Shown: positions 48,485 through 58,462 of the stretch, in pieces
How positions within the stretch are numbered: the stretch's first letter is position 1
Layout: the number at the start of each line of letters is the position of its first letter
Assembly (NCBI GenBank): GCA_021325675.1
Contig: JAJTCM010000010.1
Coordinates: 1-64,000 of the forward strand
Length of the DNA stretch: 64,000 nt
Direction of reading: 5' to 3'
Origin: Crocinitomicaceae bacterium
GTDB taxonomy: Bacteria > Bacteroidota > Bacteroidia > Flavobacteriales_D > Crocinitomicaceae
Notes under the pieces: generated by a model
Told to the model about the DNA's origin: nothing
Databases searched by the model: none
Seen by the model: only the letters and a program-made list of their open reading frames with translations
Translations under genes and position numbers: made by a program

Positions 48485-49876
48485 ATGAATTACGACATTA
48501 TAGTTATCGGCAGTGGTCCCGGCGGTTACGTGACTGCTATCCGTGCCTCGCAGCTGGGTTTAAAAACAGCCATCGTTGAAAAGGAATCTTTAGGCGGAAT
48601 CTGCCTCAACTGGGGATGTATCCCAACCAAAGCGCTGTTGAAAAGCGCGCAGGTATACGAGTATTTAACCCACTCCAAGGATTACGGGATTACCGTAAAA
48701 GACGGCAGCGCGGATTTTAACGCCATCATTGAGCGCAGCCGCGGTGTTGCAAACGGTATGTCTTCGGGGATCCAGTTCCTGATGAAGAAAAACAAAATCG
48801 ATGTGATCAAAGGTTTCGGCGCTGTGAAAGCAGGCAAAAAAGTAGTTGTTACTGCTGAAGACGGATCTACGGGCGAATATACAGCCGGAAAAGGAATTAT
48901 CCTTGCTACCGGGGCACGTTCCCGTGCTTTGCCGAACTTACCGCAGGACGGTAAAAAAGTAATCGGTTACCGCGAAGCCATGAGCCTTCCTTCCCAGCCG
49001 AAAAAGATGATCGTTGTCGGTTCCGGTGCGATTGGCGTTGAGTTTGCTTATTTCTACAACGCGATCGGCACGGATGTGACTATCGTTGAATACATGCCGA
49101 ACATCGTTCCGGTTGAAGACGAAGAAGTATCCAAGCAACTGGAAAAATCCCTCAAAAAAGCGGGGATCAATATCATCACGGGAGCTTCCGTTGAAAAAGT
49201 AGACACCTCCGGTAAAGGCTGTGTTGCTACGGTAAAAACGGCTAAGGGCGAAGAAAAAATGGAAGCCGACATCGTGCTTTCCGCTGTAGGGATCGAAACG
49301 AACCTCGAAGGACTTGGCCTGGAAGAAGTTGGTATCGCGACAGACAAAGGACGCGTGCTTGTAAATGAATATTACCAGACGAATATCCCGGGCTACTATG
49401 CTATCGGCGATATCGTTCCCGGCCCGGCTTTGGCTCACGTTGCTTCGGCTGAAGGAATTATCTGCGTGGAGAAAATCGCAGGCCACCACCCTGAACCGTT
49501 GGATTACGGAAATATCCCGGGCTGCACTTATTGCTCCCCTGAAGTTGCTTCCGTTGGCCTGACTGAAAAAGCGGCCAAAGAAAAAGGATTGGATATCAAG
49601 ATCGGTAAATTTCCGTTCTCTGCTTCCGGGAAAGCAAGCGCTGCCGGTGCAAAAGACGGTTTCGTCAAGCTGATCTTCGATGCGAAATACGGTGAGTTGC
49701 TTGGTGCACACATGATTGGCGCCAATGTGACTGAAATGATTGCTGAAATCGTGGCTGTCCGCAAGCTGGAAGTTACCGGTGAAGCGCTTATCAAAACCGT
49801 TCACCCGCACCCGACCATGTCGGAGGCTATTATGGAGGCTGCAGCAGCGGCTTACGGTGAGGTGATCCACTTGTAA
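48485..49876 (+). CDS. lpdA: Dihydrolipoyl dehydrogenase
   Basis: GSGPGGYVTAIRASQLG, GGICLNWGCIPTKALL redox CxxxxC, C-term VHPHPTMSEAIMEA. Confidence 0.98.
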   Translation: MNYDIIVIGSGPGGYVTAIRASQLGLKTAIVEKESLGGICLNWGCIPTKALLKSAQVYEYLTHSKDYGITVKDGSADFNAIIERSRGVANGMSSGIQFLMKKNKIDVIKGFGAVKAGKKVVVTAEDGSTGEYTAGKGIILATGARSRALPNLPQDGKKVIGYREAMSLPSQPKKMIVVGSGAIGVEFAYFYNAIGTDVTIVEYMPNIVPVEDEEVSKQLEKSLKKAGINIITGASVEKVDTSGKGCVATVKTAKGEEKMEADIVLSAVGIETNLEGLGLEEVGIATDKGRVLVNEYYQTNIPGYYAIGDIVPGPALAHVASAEGIICVEKIAGHHPEPLDYGNIPGCTYCSPEVASVGLTEKAAKEKGLDIKIGKFPFSASGKASAAGAKDGFVKLIFDAKYGELLGAHMIGANVTEMIAEIVAVRKLEVTGEALIKTVHPHPTMSEAIMEAAAAAYGEVIHL

Positions 49877-49890
49877 AATACAAAACAACT

Positions 49891-49938
49891 TATAAACAAA
49901 AAAGAGCCGCAGGATACTGCGGCTCTTTTTTGTTTATA
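49891..49938. terminator. Perfect bidirectional intrinsic terminator between convergent genes
   Basis: TATAAACAAAAAAGAGCCGCAG-GATA-CTGCGGCTCTTTTTTGTTTATA: 22-bp perfect arms, 4-nt loop, U-runs both ways. Confidence 0.95.
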
Positions 49939-49940
49939 AT

Positions 49941-50345
49941 TTAGTCTTTTTTAAGCACTGCGGTTGCCACAGCCGTTTCTGAGTAAGACAAGAGAAAAAA
50001 CGAAGCTGTTGCCTGCGAATCGGAAATACGGTCAATACGGATTTCAACTCCCTGATCACATTTATCAGAGCCCTTTTTGAGAGTTTCCTTCAGGTAAATA
50101 TAATTGTCAGACACTTCGATTACGCTCCAGGATCCACCACAACCAAGGCCGGGATAATTAATTTTCATTTTAGAAGCCGATTTTACCGTCAGGTCAATGT
50201 CCCATTTTTGCCCGTCAACCTGGTTTCCGGTTCCCGTCCAGTGGCCTTTAAACCATTCCGGGATCGATTTTCCGGGGCCATTATTAAGTGTGAAAGAAAA
50301 GCAGGCAAGTAATACCAGCATTTTCAACGTGTTTTTCAGTCTCAT
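49941..50345 (-). CDS. Exported hypothetical protein
   Basis: MRLKNTLKMLVLLACFSFTLNN signal sequence; no recognised domain. Confidence 0.7.
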   Translation of the reverse strand: MRLKNTLKMLVLLACFSFTLNNGPGKSIPEWFKGHWTGTGNQVDGQKWDIDLTVKSASKMKINYPGLGCGGSWSVIEVSDNYIYLKETLKKGSDKCDQGVEIRIDRISDSQATASFFLLSYSETAVATAVLKKD

Positions 50346-50549
50346 ATCTATGCGTTTTTTAATTTATCAGCAAAGATAAGTTTCCACGTTTAACATACAA
50401 TACGCCAAATTACTTAAAATCAGATAGACTGCATTTTCTTGCATTCCTATTAAAGCTCATTTGTTAAATTTTGAAGGAATCGTTACATTTTTTACTAAAT
50501 CGATTTTTTAAATACTGTAATTTTATATATTTGATCAAATTTACTGCTT

Positions 50550-51311
50550 ATGAAAAAAACACTTTACTTATCAGCTTTCCTGTTTTCGGCAGGATTTTCT
50601 TTCAGCCAGCTATGCGCCCCAACCTTTGCAAACGGGTGCTTTACCTGGAATACCAAATCGGTTGAACTCGCTACCTTAAACTGGACATTTGACGAAGTTG
50701 ACTGTTTGATTTCCGATTACACGTCGATGAATACGGTAATCACAGCCGGAACCGAAACTCCGATGCTTATCAGCGCCGGAAACTGGTGCGGCGTTTCTGT
50801 TTGGGTGGATTTCAACAAGGATTACCAGTTTGACGACAGCGAAAATTTGTTCCACGAGGGGAACGGGAGCACGGAAGTGAACATTTTTGATTTCAATATC
50901 AATATCCCGGAAACGACAATCAACGGCAATTACACGATGCGGGTCATTTCTTCCTGGGGATCCGATGGTTTTACACCCGGGGCGAATGGCTCAGGCGGCT
51001 GCGGCGATTACCAGTACGGGAATTATGTCGATTTCTCAATCCAGGTAACCGGCGGCCAGTTTCCTTTGTCCCTGGAGGAAAAACAACCCGGCCTGAGCTT
51101 GCACCCCAATCCTGCAAACGACAAGCTGACCATTGATAACAACGGCTTAACGGGATCGGTTTATGAAATTTACTCTTTGGATGGAACGAAGGTTTCTTCA
51201 GGAAAAATTGCATCGGATAAACACGAAGTTACCGTTGCAAGCCTGGAAGCGGGAGTTTATTTCCTGAAACTGGAAAATGGCATGGAAAGCCGGAAATTTG
51301 TAAAGCTTTAA
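50550..51311 (+). CDS. GEVED-domain secreted protein with T9SS sorting domain
   Basis: SVWVDFNKDYQFDDSENLFHEGNG...GDYQYGNYVDFSIQV; LHPNPANDKLTIDNNG...LEAGVYFLKLENG. Confidence 0.92.
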   Translation: MKKTLYLSAFLFSAGFSFSQLCAPTFANGCFTWNTKSVELATLNWTFDEVDCLISDYTSMNTVITAGTETPMLISAGNWCGVSVWVDFNKDYQFDDSENLFHEGNGSTEVNIFDFNINIPETTINGNYTMRVISSWGSDGFTPGANGSGGCGDYQYGNYVDFSIQVTGGQFPLSLEEKQPGLSLHPNPANDKLTIDNNGLTGSVYEIYSLDGTKVSSGKIASDKHEVTVASLEAGVYFLKLENGMESRKFVKL

Positions 51312-51748
51312 CCCTTTTTTTGCTGGATTTCAATATCCGGGTTTAAGCTGAGCAATGTATCAATGAAGTCCTGTTCTTTCTCCGGAGAGATCAGGACTTC
51401 TTCGTATTTGCCATAATGGATAATCATTCCTTTCGTGGAAAGGGCAAATTTCCAGCCAACAAACCACGGATGGTTACCACGCGTGATTTTTGTTATTTCT
51501 CCGATCGGCAGGCGTTTCCGGAAAAACGAGGTGCGCAGGATTAATCCCGTATTGTCCCGGATAGTATATGAGGTCTTCAAAATACTGAGCAGAAAAATGT
51601 ACAAGGGCACGAAAATCCAGAATACAAACAGCAATTCATCCGGGTTTTCCCGCGCAATAAACAGGAAAACGAAAGAAAAAATAAAGGGAAAAAGCGCCAG
51701 TGGAAAGTAAATGATCCAGCCCCTTTTTGATAAAAAACGTGTTTCCAT
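51308..51748 (-). CDS. PH-domain-like membrane protein
   Basis: Two TM segments; MIIHYGKYEEVLISPEKEQDFIDTLLSLNPDI. Confidence 0.7.
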   Translation of the reverse strand: METRFLSKRGWIIYFPLALFPFIFSFVFLFIARENPDELLFVFWIFVPLYIFLLSILKTSYTIRDNTGLILRTSFFRKRLPIGEITKITRGNHPWFVGWKFALSTKGMIIHYGKYEEVLISPEKEQDFIDTLLSLNPDIEIQQKKG

Positions 51749-51819
51749 ATGTATTTATTTTGATCATTAGTTTTATGACAATCAACTCATCTCTAATGAC
51801 TATTGACAAAGCCCTGATC

Positions 51820-52722
51820 TTACTTGATTTCAATTACCTCTTTCTTCGTAAAATACTTCTTCTCAACATCAAAATCAATGCGCCCGAGGTTTAACCCTGC
51901 CCAGCCCACCTGGTTGATGAGCGTAATTTTGCCGTCGAGGTTCAGCTCTTGTGTTGGCTTTTCCAGGAAGGTATGCGTATGCCCGCCTATAATGAGATCA
52001 ATCCCTTTCGTTTTTTTCGCCAGGACGCGGTCGGAAATTTTATCGCTTTGATATTCATAGCCGAGATGCGAAAGACAGATTATGAGGTCGCAATTTGCGT
52101 CCTCAAGTTTGGCAACCATGTCCTGCGCCCTTTCAATCGGGTCGAGGTATTTTGTTTCGCCGAAAAGCTTATCCGGGACAAGCCCTTTTAATTCAACGCC
52201 GACGCCGAAAACGCCTATTTTCAGTCCGCCTTTTCTAAAAATCGTACTTTCCTGTGTTTGTCCGTCGAGCAGGGTGTTTTTAAAATCGTAGTTCGCGCAT
52301 AAAAACGGGAATTCCGCATGTTGCTTTGCTTTCAGGAAACCATCCATCCCACCGTCAAAATCGTGGTTGCCCATCGTGGCGGCATCGTACTTCATTTTAG
52401 TCATGACCTTCATTTCCAGCTCACCGCCAAAACGGTTGAAATACGGCGTTCCCTGGAAAATATCGCCGGCGTCAAGCAGCAAAACGTGCTCTTCTTCCTG
52501 CCGGATCTGCCGGATCATATCATACCGCCTGGAAACCCCGCCCTGCCCCGGAAATTTGGCGTGGTTCACCGGGAAAGGGTCAATGTTGGAATGCGTATCG
52601 TTCGTATGCAGGATCGTCAGCCGCTGTTTTTTGGAAGCTTCCTGTGCCAGCAGCGAAGGCGCGAGACTAACAGCCGCCGTTCCCAAAATGGTTTTGTGTA
52701 TAAATTCCCTGCGCTTCATCAT
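51820..52722 (-). CDS. 5'-nucleotidase-type metallophosphoesterase, catalytic half
   Basis: RREF-containing Tat-like signal; LTILHTNDTHSNIDPF, LLDAGDIFQGTPYFN, TMGNHDFDGGMDGF, IGGHTHTFLEKP. Confidence 0.93.
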   Translation of the reverse strand: MMKRREFIHKTILGTAAVSLAPSLLAQEASKKQRLTILHTNDTHSNIDPFPVNHAKFPGQGGVSRRYDMIRQIRQEEEHVLLLDAGDIFQGTPYFNRFGGELEMKVMTKMKYDAATMGNHDFDGGMDGFLKAKQHAEFPFLCANYDFKNTLLDGQTQESTIFRKGGLKIGVFGVGVELKGLVPDKLFGETKYLDPIERAQDMVAKLEDANCDLIICLSHLGYEYQSDKISDRVLAKKTKGIDLIIGGHTHTFLEKPTQELNLDGKITLINQVGWAGLNLGRIDFDVEKKYFTKKEVIEIK

Positions 52723-53423
52723 TCTAAAATTAAACGTTGTTCGCGGTTATCCAAAAGGGTTTTACCTTGGATCCGTTCCAGGAAAACGTCCCGGATCAGC
52801 AGGTTGGTCTGGATCACCTCGAGCTTATCCCTGAAAAAATTGGCATTGTCCCCGCCATTCAACAGGTAATCATTCGTTAAAAGCCAAAAATCGCCCTCAG
52901 GCCACGCTTTTTTGTCCCGGTCGAGCAGTTTTCCTTTTTCAATGTAAAAGCCGCTGAAAGGGTGCCCTCCGGCTTTCAGGATCCAATTCTTCATTTCTTC
53001 CGCTGTTTCAGCTTTCAGTTTCACGTAAACCAGGTAATTATCGAAGGGCAAAAGCTTATAAACATCTCCCAGCGAAATATCTCCTTTATTGAGCGTTGAG
53101 CGCAAGCCTCCCCAATTCAGCAGGCAAACGGCATTGGAAGGCCCGCCGGCAATGGGTTGTGAAACGAGATAGTCCGTCACCAGGTTTCCCAGGTTTCCGT
53201 TCACGCGGTCGTTGATGAAATTCACTTCTGCAACAGCAACTTTTTGGCTCATTTCCACATCCAGCTGCAGCTTGTAAGGTGAAACCACCGAATCAACGGC
53301 GTTCGCGCTTCTCTGCTCCGTTTTTACCGGAATGCTTTTGGCCGTTACCGACCGGTTTAATACAAAAGAGCAGGCCGTTAGACCTGCTCCAATGAAAAGA
53401 AATATGCTATTTCTAAAAAACAT
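52719..53423 (-). CDS. 5'-nucleotidase C-terminal-domain lipoprotein (substrate-specificity half)
   Basis: Lipobox LTAC; NLVTDYLVSQPIAGGPSNAVCLLNWGGLRSTLNKGDISLGDVYKLLPFDNYLVYVKLKAETAEEMKNW; 4-bp overlap with 51820..52722. Confidence 0.9.
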   Translation of the reverse strand: MFFRNSIFLFIGAGLTACSFVLNRSVTAKSIPVKTEQRSANAVDSVVSPYKLQLDVEMSQKVAVAEVNFINDRVNGNLGNLVTDYLVSQPIAGGPSNAVCLLNWGGLRSTLNKGDISLGDVYKLLPFDNYLVYVKLKAETAEEMKNWILKAGGHPFSGFYIEKGKLLDRDKKAWPEGDFWLLTNDYLLNGGDNANFFRDKLEVIQTNLLIRDVFLERIQGKTLLDNREQRLILE

Positions 53424-53425
53424 CT

Positions 53426-55699
53426 TTATTCAACAACAAATTTTGTTTGTACGGAACCGAGCGGTGTGTTCACCGTTACGATATAAGTTCCGGCTTTGAA
53501 TTCACTTGTGTTCAATGTTTCGTATTTGCTGTTCAATCCTTTCTTGCGAACGATTTCACGTCCCTGCAAATCGAGGATTGTAAAGTCTTTGATTTCTGTT
53601 CCGTTTACCTGGAGGTAGATCACGTCTTTAGCAGGGTTCGGGAAAACAACTACACTTTTTTCGTCCAGTTTCAATGTTTTCTCACCCAAAGTACAGGCGT
53701 CAACATTGTAAGTCATAGTTGCGAAATCGATGAAGCATACGAAATCTGCACTATCAATGAACGGGTTACGGTTGTTCTGGTTGTTGAACATCAGCTCGTG
53801 ACGTGCAATTTCATAATTATCCGGCGTGTCGGCAAAATGCCATTCTTTCAAAATCATCTGGTCCTGGCCGCTCGGCAAAACCCAGCTCTCTCCGCCGATA
53901 CCGTTGTATGCTACACACATGTAGAACATAGCACGGGCAGCATTTCCTTTCTGCTTAGCTCTCGGCTCGTAGCACATTTGACCGTCATCATCCAAACCAA
54001 CTGTACCTTCCAGGTAGTTGAACAAAACTGTTCCGGTAACTTCATCCATCGGCAGGTTGCTGCGCGGTGTGTTTGCCTGCTGCAGGTTTGTAGGGTACAG
54101 GTTATGCTGGTCAGCATATTCCGGCAAAGTAGAAGCATCGAAAGTCGGCATCCAGGAATGCGCAAAGCTGTGCTCGCGGCTGTAACCGATAGTCGACCAG
54201 TCGAACGGGTCCGTAAACACCTTGTTCTCACCGGAGTAAGCACACGTAACGTAAGATTGTCCGTCAGTTGTATCTTTCACTTCAAAATTTTGCATTACTG
54301 TGGATTTGTAAGCCGCGTAAGTTACAACTGTGTGCGGGTTAACTTTAGCTGTCAGCTCAGTAATCAATGTAGGCTCAGCAGATGTGATCCCTGCATAATA
54401 TGAACCAACGTTTGAACCTGCGGAAGTAACGTTGCCTGTCAAAGGAGCCGTTGTCAGGTAATTTTCAAAACCGGCAGGGCCATTGTAAGGATAAATAGCA
54501 AAGTAATAGGTTTGGTTAGCGATTACGCCACGCGGAACAATTGCTGTTGCAACGCCTGAAGCAGCTACTTTGGAAGTACCGATGTAATCACCGCGCATGT
54601 AGTTCGTTCCGTCAACCGGAAGATCTGTTGGCGCTGATCCGTTTTTCCACAATACGAGGTATTTTTCAGCAGATGGGACACCGTCAAAGTTGAGGGTAAA
54701 AGTCCACGCTTTCTCGTTGGAGAAATCAAGGTTTGTTGCACTTGCCATTGGCTCATCCGCCAGGCCGTCAACTCCCACAGCGCTCAGGTTGATCATGTAT
54801 GGGTTTTCATCCGCATCATCGGAAGCGATTTCAATCACTGCTGAGCGGGAACCGTTTCCGTTTGGTGTATACAAAATATTGAAAGTAGCTGAAGAACCAC
54901 CGGCGATAGACAAAGTTGTCAGGTCAGTTCCGAAATCAGCTGCATCCGTACCGCTGAAAACAGCGCCTGTAACGCTCAATGTCCCTACTCCGTAGTTTTG
55001 TACGGTAACAGTTGTGCTCGTCGCATTTCCAACAACGTAAGTTCCGTTTGTCAGGATCGTATTCCCGCCAATGGTTACGTTGATCTCCTGCTGCGGTGCA
55101 ACATAAGTAACAACGTCGTTCAGGTCACGCGGCAAGATCTGGTAATTTGTCTGAAACTGTCCTACCAAACCGGTAACACTTACCGGACCGGTCGGGATCG
55201 CTGTTCCAACGAGGTTTGTACCTGTTGTGACACGCAGCTGAAGCGTATTTGTCCCGTCAGTAAGGTTGTAGTTTGTATTCGCAACAAAAGACCCTGTTTC
55301 AACGAAAGTTACGTTTTCAATCTTGATCAGGCGTGCTTCAATTGATTCGTTCACCAAAGTGATCGGAACAGCCGGTGCAACCGGGATCCCAACGTTTTGA
55401 ATGTTCTGGTGCGAGTTTACCGGGGAAATTTCCAGCAAGCCGTTAAAATCCATCAAAACACCCGTTACGCTGATAGAGTCACCCCTTCCAACGCCGGACA
55501 AAGAGCTTCCGTAAGCAGCAATAGCGCCGGTAGCATCTTGTAAATAACGGATCGAGCCAAGCTCAGACCCATTGGTAGCAACCCCTCTAACTGTCACTGT
55601 CTGTCCGATAGCGAAGTTATTTCTTGCATCGAGGATATCGTCCTGCGCATAAAAACAGGAAGACAGCAATGCAAATCCGATTAAAATTTTATTTTTCAT
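53426..55699 (-). CDS. Secreted endonuclease I-family nuclease with OB-like and Ig-like domains and T9SS sorting domain
   Basis: NFAIGQTVTVRGVATNG OB-like; SREHSFAHSWMPTF...EYADQHNLYPTNLQQANTPRSNLPM nuclease motif; VFPNPAKDVIYLQVNG...FKAGTYIVTV. Confidence 0.92.
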   Translation of the reverse strand: MKNKILIGFALLSSCFYAQDDILDARNNFAIGQTVTVRGVATNGSELGSIRYLQDATGAIAAYGSSLSGVGRGDSISVTGVLMDFNGLLEISPVNSHQNIQNVGIPVAPAVPITLVNESIEARLIKIENVTFVETGSFVANTNYNLTDGTNTLQLRVTTGTNLVGTAIPTGPVSVTGLVGQFQTNYQILPRDLNDVVTYVAPQQEINVTIGGNTILTNGTYVVGNATSTTVTVQNYGVGTLSVTGAVFSGTDAADFGTDLTTLSIAGGSSATFNILYTPNGNGSRSAVIEIASDDADENPYMINLSAVGVDGLADEPMASATNLDFSNEKAWTFTLNFDGVPSAEKYLVLWKNGSAPTDLPVDGTNYMRGDYIGTSKVAASGVATAIVPRGVIANQTYYFAIYPYNGPAGFENYLTTAPLTGNVTSAGSNVGSYYAGITSAEPTLITELTAKVNPHTVVTYAAYKSTVMQNFEVKDTTDGQSYVTCAYSGENKVFTDPFDWSTIGYSREHSFAHSWMPTFDASTLPEYADQHNLYPTNLQQANTPRSNLPMDEVTGTVLFNYLEGTVGLDDDGQMCYEPRAKQKGNAARAMFYMCVAYNGIGGESWVLPSGQDQMILKEWHFADTPDNYEIARHELMFNNQNNRNPFIDSADFVCFIDFATMTYNVDACTLGEKTLKLDEKSVVVFPNPAKDVIYLQVNGTEIKDFTILDLQGREIVRKKGLNSKYETLNTSEFKAGTYIVTVNTPLGSVQTKFVVE

Positions 55700-55716
55700 G
55701 TCTGTTTTATAATTTA

Positions 55717-58455
55717 TTAAAATTGAAAGGCAATCGACGCATTGTAGCGGATTCCCTGGCCCACCATTACAGAAGCGGACTGCGCATCAAAATTCTTTGG
55801 TAAATAAAAGTTATCTGTAGCATCTGTCAGGGTGAAGGAATTCAAAGCATTTGTAACACCACCGCTGAAGAATAATTCTGATTTTTCCATTTTGTACCTG
55901 TAGCCCGCAAAGAGGTTAAGCAAACCGTATCCCGGGAGCTTCCACGCATCATGGCCGGCATTTACACCGCTTAAGCTGAACGGGTCAAACTGGGCATAAT
56001 ACCTGTCGAAGTACATGTACTGCGCTTTCAGGTAGAAATTCTTGAATGCTTCGTAACGTACGGAAGCACTGTAAACAGATTGAGCGGCATCACCTACGTG
56101 AACTCCTTTCGCGTCGAAAGAAACCGTATCCTGGATATCCGGCACAAACACATCTTTAGCTGAGTTCCATCTCCAGTCACCGTAAGAGATCATGATGTCC
56201 CCCGAAAGCTTTTTACCGGCTTTCCAGGCAAAATCTACTTCCGCGCCGAGGTGGATTGCGTCCATACCGTTGATGTTGATCCGGATCGTAGAAGTTGGAT
56301 CTGTCGGGTCAGGAATAGCTAAACCGAATGGGAAAGGCTTGTTCACCCAGTTGGTAGCGTAACCGTTCACATTCATTCCGAAATTTTTGAAAGCAAAGGA
56401 ATAGCCGGCTTCAACTGCCATGATTTTTTCGTTCACTAATTCCTGGAAAAATTTGTTTTCATTGTTATCAACTACGTTGCTGAACATCGGTGTACGGGAA
56501 AGGTAACCCAGGTTCAAAAACACGTTGGAAGCTTCGTTGATCGTATAGCTCGCCCCTGTTTTGAACGTAAAGCCCGGAACCCATCTCCACTCCGTCTGGA
56601 AATACTCCAGTCCTTCGGAATTGCGGTCGTAAGTCTGTCCGTTGTAAGTAACCGTATCATTGTAACCGATCCGCAAAGTAGTATCTCCTAAATCCAGCAT
56701 TTTTTTCTGGAAATAATCAATCCCTTTGTAGCCGTTGTAAATTCCTGAAACGTTTACAAAAGTCGTCCAGCGCGTATTGGAATACTCTACTTGTCCGAAC
56801 ACTCCCGCCCATTGAACCAATCCGTCGCGGTGGTTTTCATAAGGTTTTGTAGCATCCGCCAGTTTGTCGCCCACACGCAGTATCGGTGAAGCCTGGTTTT
56901 GGTTGCTGGAGTTTACGTAATAGTCACCGCCAAGCAGGTTGTTGATTTCGCGGTAGTGTGTCCCTTTGTAGTTCCTGTAATCCAAACCTCCGGAGATATT
57001 CAGGTTTTTGGAATATTCATAGTTGAACTGGCCAAGATAACCTACCCAGAAGTGGTTGTTCACTGCTGAAGTAATAATCTGGTTGGACTTGTAATCAGTC
57101 GGGTGGTAAAAAACATCTACCGTCGACACCGTTTGTCCGAAAACAACCTGGCTTTGGTTATTCTGCTTGATCTGGTCCCAGTTGATAGTCCCATCTGCAT
57201 TACGCACAGCTGCACCGTAGTTGGAAAGTCGTGTTCCCCCACCGCGGCCGATAGAAGCGTAAGCAATATTTGAAATGGATAATTTTTTATTGACCTGCCA
57301 GAAATCTTTCAGTGTAATCTGTGGTTTCTGGTAGTAATTGGTGCGTTCGTTCAGGATGCGCTTTTTGCCGTCGTGCCCCGTAACATAGCCCCAATGCTCA
57401 TTGAAACGCATACCGCGGTCCATGATTGCCGCCGTATCAATTGTTACACCAAGCTCCTGCGCCCTTTCGCTGCTCCAGTACTGGATCGGCTGGTTGAATG
57501 AGCGCTGGCCGTGCTCCTGCGGTGCGGTAAATGCACTTAAGGACAGGAGGTGGTTTTTCATTTTCTTCTGAACTTTCGCATAGAGGAAGAAGCCTTCCGT
57601 TGGCGTACCGTCAACCCATCCGTTACCGCGCTTGTATGAACCTGATAATGTAACCCCAAAACCATTTTTCATCAAGCCGGAATTGTAAGATAAGGACGTA
57701 CGTGTAAACATGCCGGAAGCCAGTTCCTGCTTGAAGTTGAAACCTTTTTTACCGCCGATCCCCGCTGTGATAATATTCATCGTACCACCGATAGAAGGCA
57801 TCGCAATTTTGGTTGCGCCCAAACCACGCTGCAGCTGAACGTTAGCCGTGATCGCATCGAGACCGAACCAGTTGGACCAGTAAACCGCTCCGTTTTCCAT
57901 GTCGTTCACAGGAACCCCGTCGATCATCACCCCGATGTTGCGCTGGTCGAAACCACGCACCGTGATGCGGGAATCCCCGTCACCACCACCGGTCTGCGTT
58001 GCGTATACCCCGGGAGTGGAGTTGAGCAACATCGGCAAATCCCGGGAGCCGAGCTCTTCCTGGATACGCTTCGGATCGATTTTGGTTACTGCGATCGGTG
58101 TTTTACGATCAGTTACAATGTTACCGATTACTTTGATCTCTTCCAGCTCAAGGCTTCCTCCAAGGGTAATCTCTACCGTCAGGTTGGCGCCTTTCACGTC
58201 TACTTCTTTCACGATCGTGTCGAAGGAGATCATCGTTACCGTCAGCTGGTATTTTCCTTTTGGAACTTCCTGGAAAACCGCCAGACCGTCGATATCGGAC
58301 ATGGCTTTAAATTTATCGGACAAAATCACTTTTGCCCCGGAAACAGGCTGTTTCGTTCCGTAATCAGTTACTTTTACTGTCACCTGGCTATTTTGACCAA
58401 AGGAGAAAAAAGGCAAAAGGAACAGTAAAAAGACAAGATGCTTGCTCATATTCAT
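55717..58455 (-). CDS. TonB-dependent receptor with carboxypeptidase-regulatory-like domain
   Basis: TVKVTDYGTKQPVSGAKVILSDKFKAMSDIDG; plug LNSTPGVYATQTGGGDGDSRITVRGFDQRNIGVMIDGVPVNDMENG; C-term YNASIAFQF. Confidence 0.95.
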   Translation of the reverse strand: MNMSKHLVFLLFLLPFFSFGQNSQVTVKVTDYGTKQPVSGAKVILSDKFKAMSDIDGLAVFQEVPKGKYQLTVTMISFDTIVKEVDVKGANLTVEITLGGSLELEEIKVIGNIVTDRKTPIAVTKIDPKRIQEELGSRDLPMLLNSTPGVYATQTGGGDGDSRITVRGFDQRNIGVMIDGVPVNDMENGAVYWSNWFGLDAITANVQLQRGLGATKIAMPSIGGTMNIITAGIGGKKGFNFKQELASGMFTRTSLSYNSGLMKNGFGVTLSGSYKRGNGWVDGTPTEGFFLYAKVQKKMKNHLLSLSAFTAPQEHGQRSFNQPIQYWSSERAQELGVTIDTAAIMDRGMRFNEHWGYVTGHDGKKRILNERTNYYQKPQITLKDFWQVNKKLSISNIAYASIGRGGGTRLSNYGAAVRNADGTINWDQIKQNNQSQVVFGQTVSTVDVFYHPTDYKSNQIITSAVNNHFWVGYLGQFNYEYSKNLNISGGLDYRNYKGTHYREINNLLGGDYYVNSSNQNQASPILRVGDKLADATKPYENHRDGLVQWAGVFGQVEYSNTRWTTFVNVSGIYNGYKGIDYFQKKMLDLGDTTLRIGYNDTVTYNGQTYDRNSEGLEYFQTEWRWVPGFTFKTGASYTINEASNVFLNLGYLSRTPMFSNVVDNNENKFFQELVNEKIMAVEAGYSFAFKNFGMNVNGYATNWVNKPFPFGLAIPDPTDPTSTIRININGMDAIHLGAEVDFAWKAGKKLSGDIMISYGDWRWNSAKDVFVPDIQDTVSFDAKGVHVGDAAQSVYSASVRYEAFKNFYLKAQYMYFDRYYAQFDPFSLSGVNAGHDAWKLPGYGLLNLFAGYRYKMEKSELFFSGGVTNALNSFTLTDATDNFYLPKNFDAQSASVMVGQGIRYNASIAFQF

Positions 58456-58462
58456 CGTGCAT

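Noticed and set aside
48938-49888. 316-aa minus-strand ORF antisense to lpdA
   Set aside because: Entirely within the lpdA coding sequence, no domain, composition of a shadow ORF.
53447-54403. 318-aa plus-strand ORF antisense to the endonuclease gene
   Set aside because: Opposite strand carries a clear nuclease and sorting domain; this frame has no domain or signal peptide.
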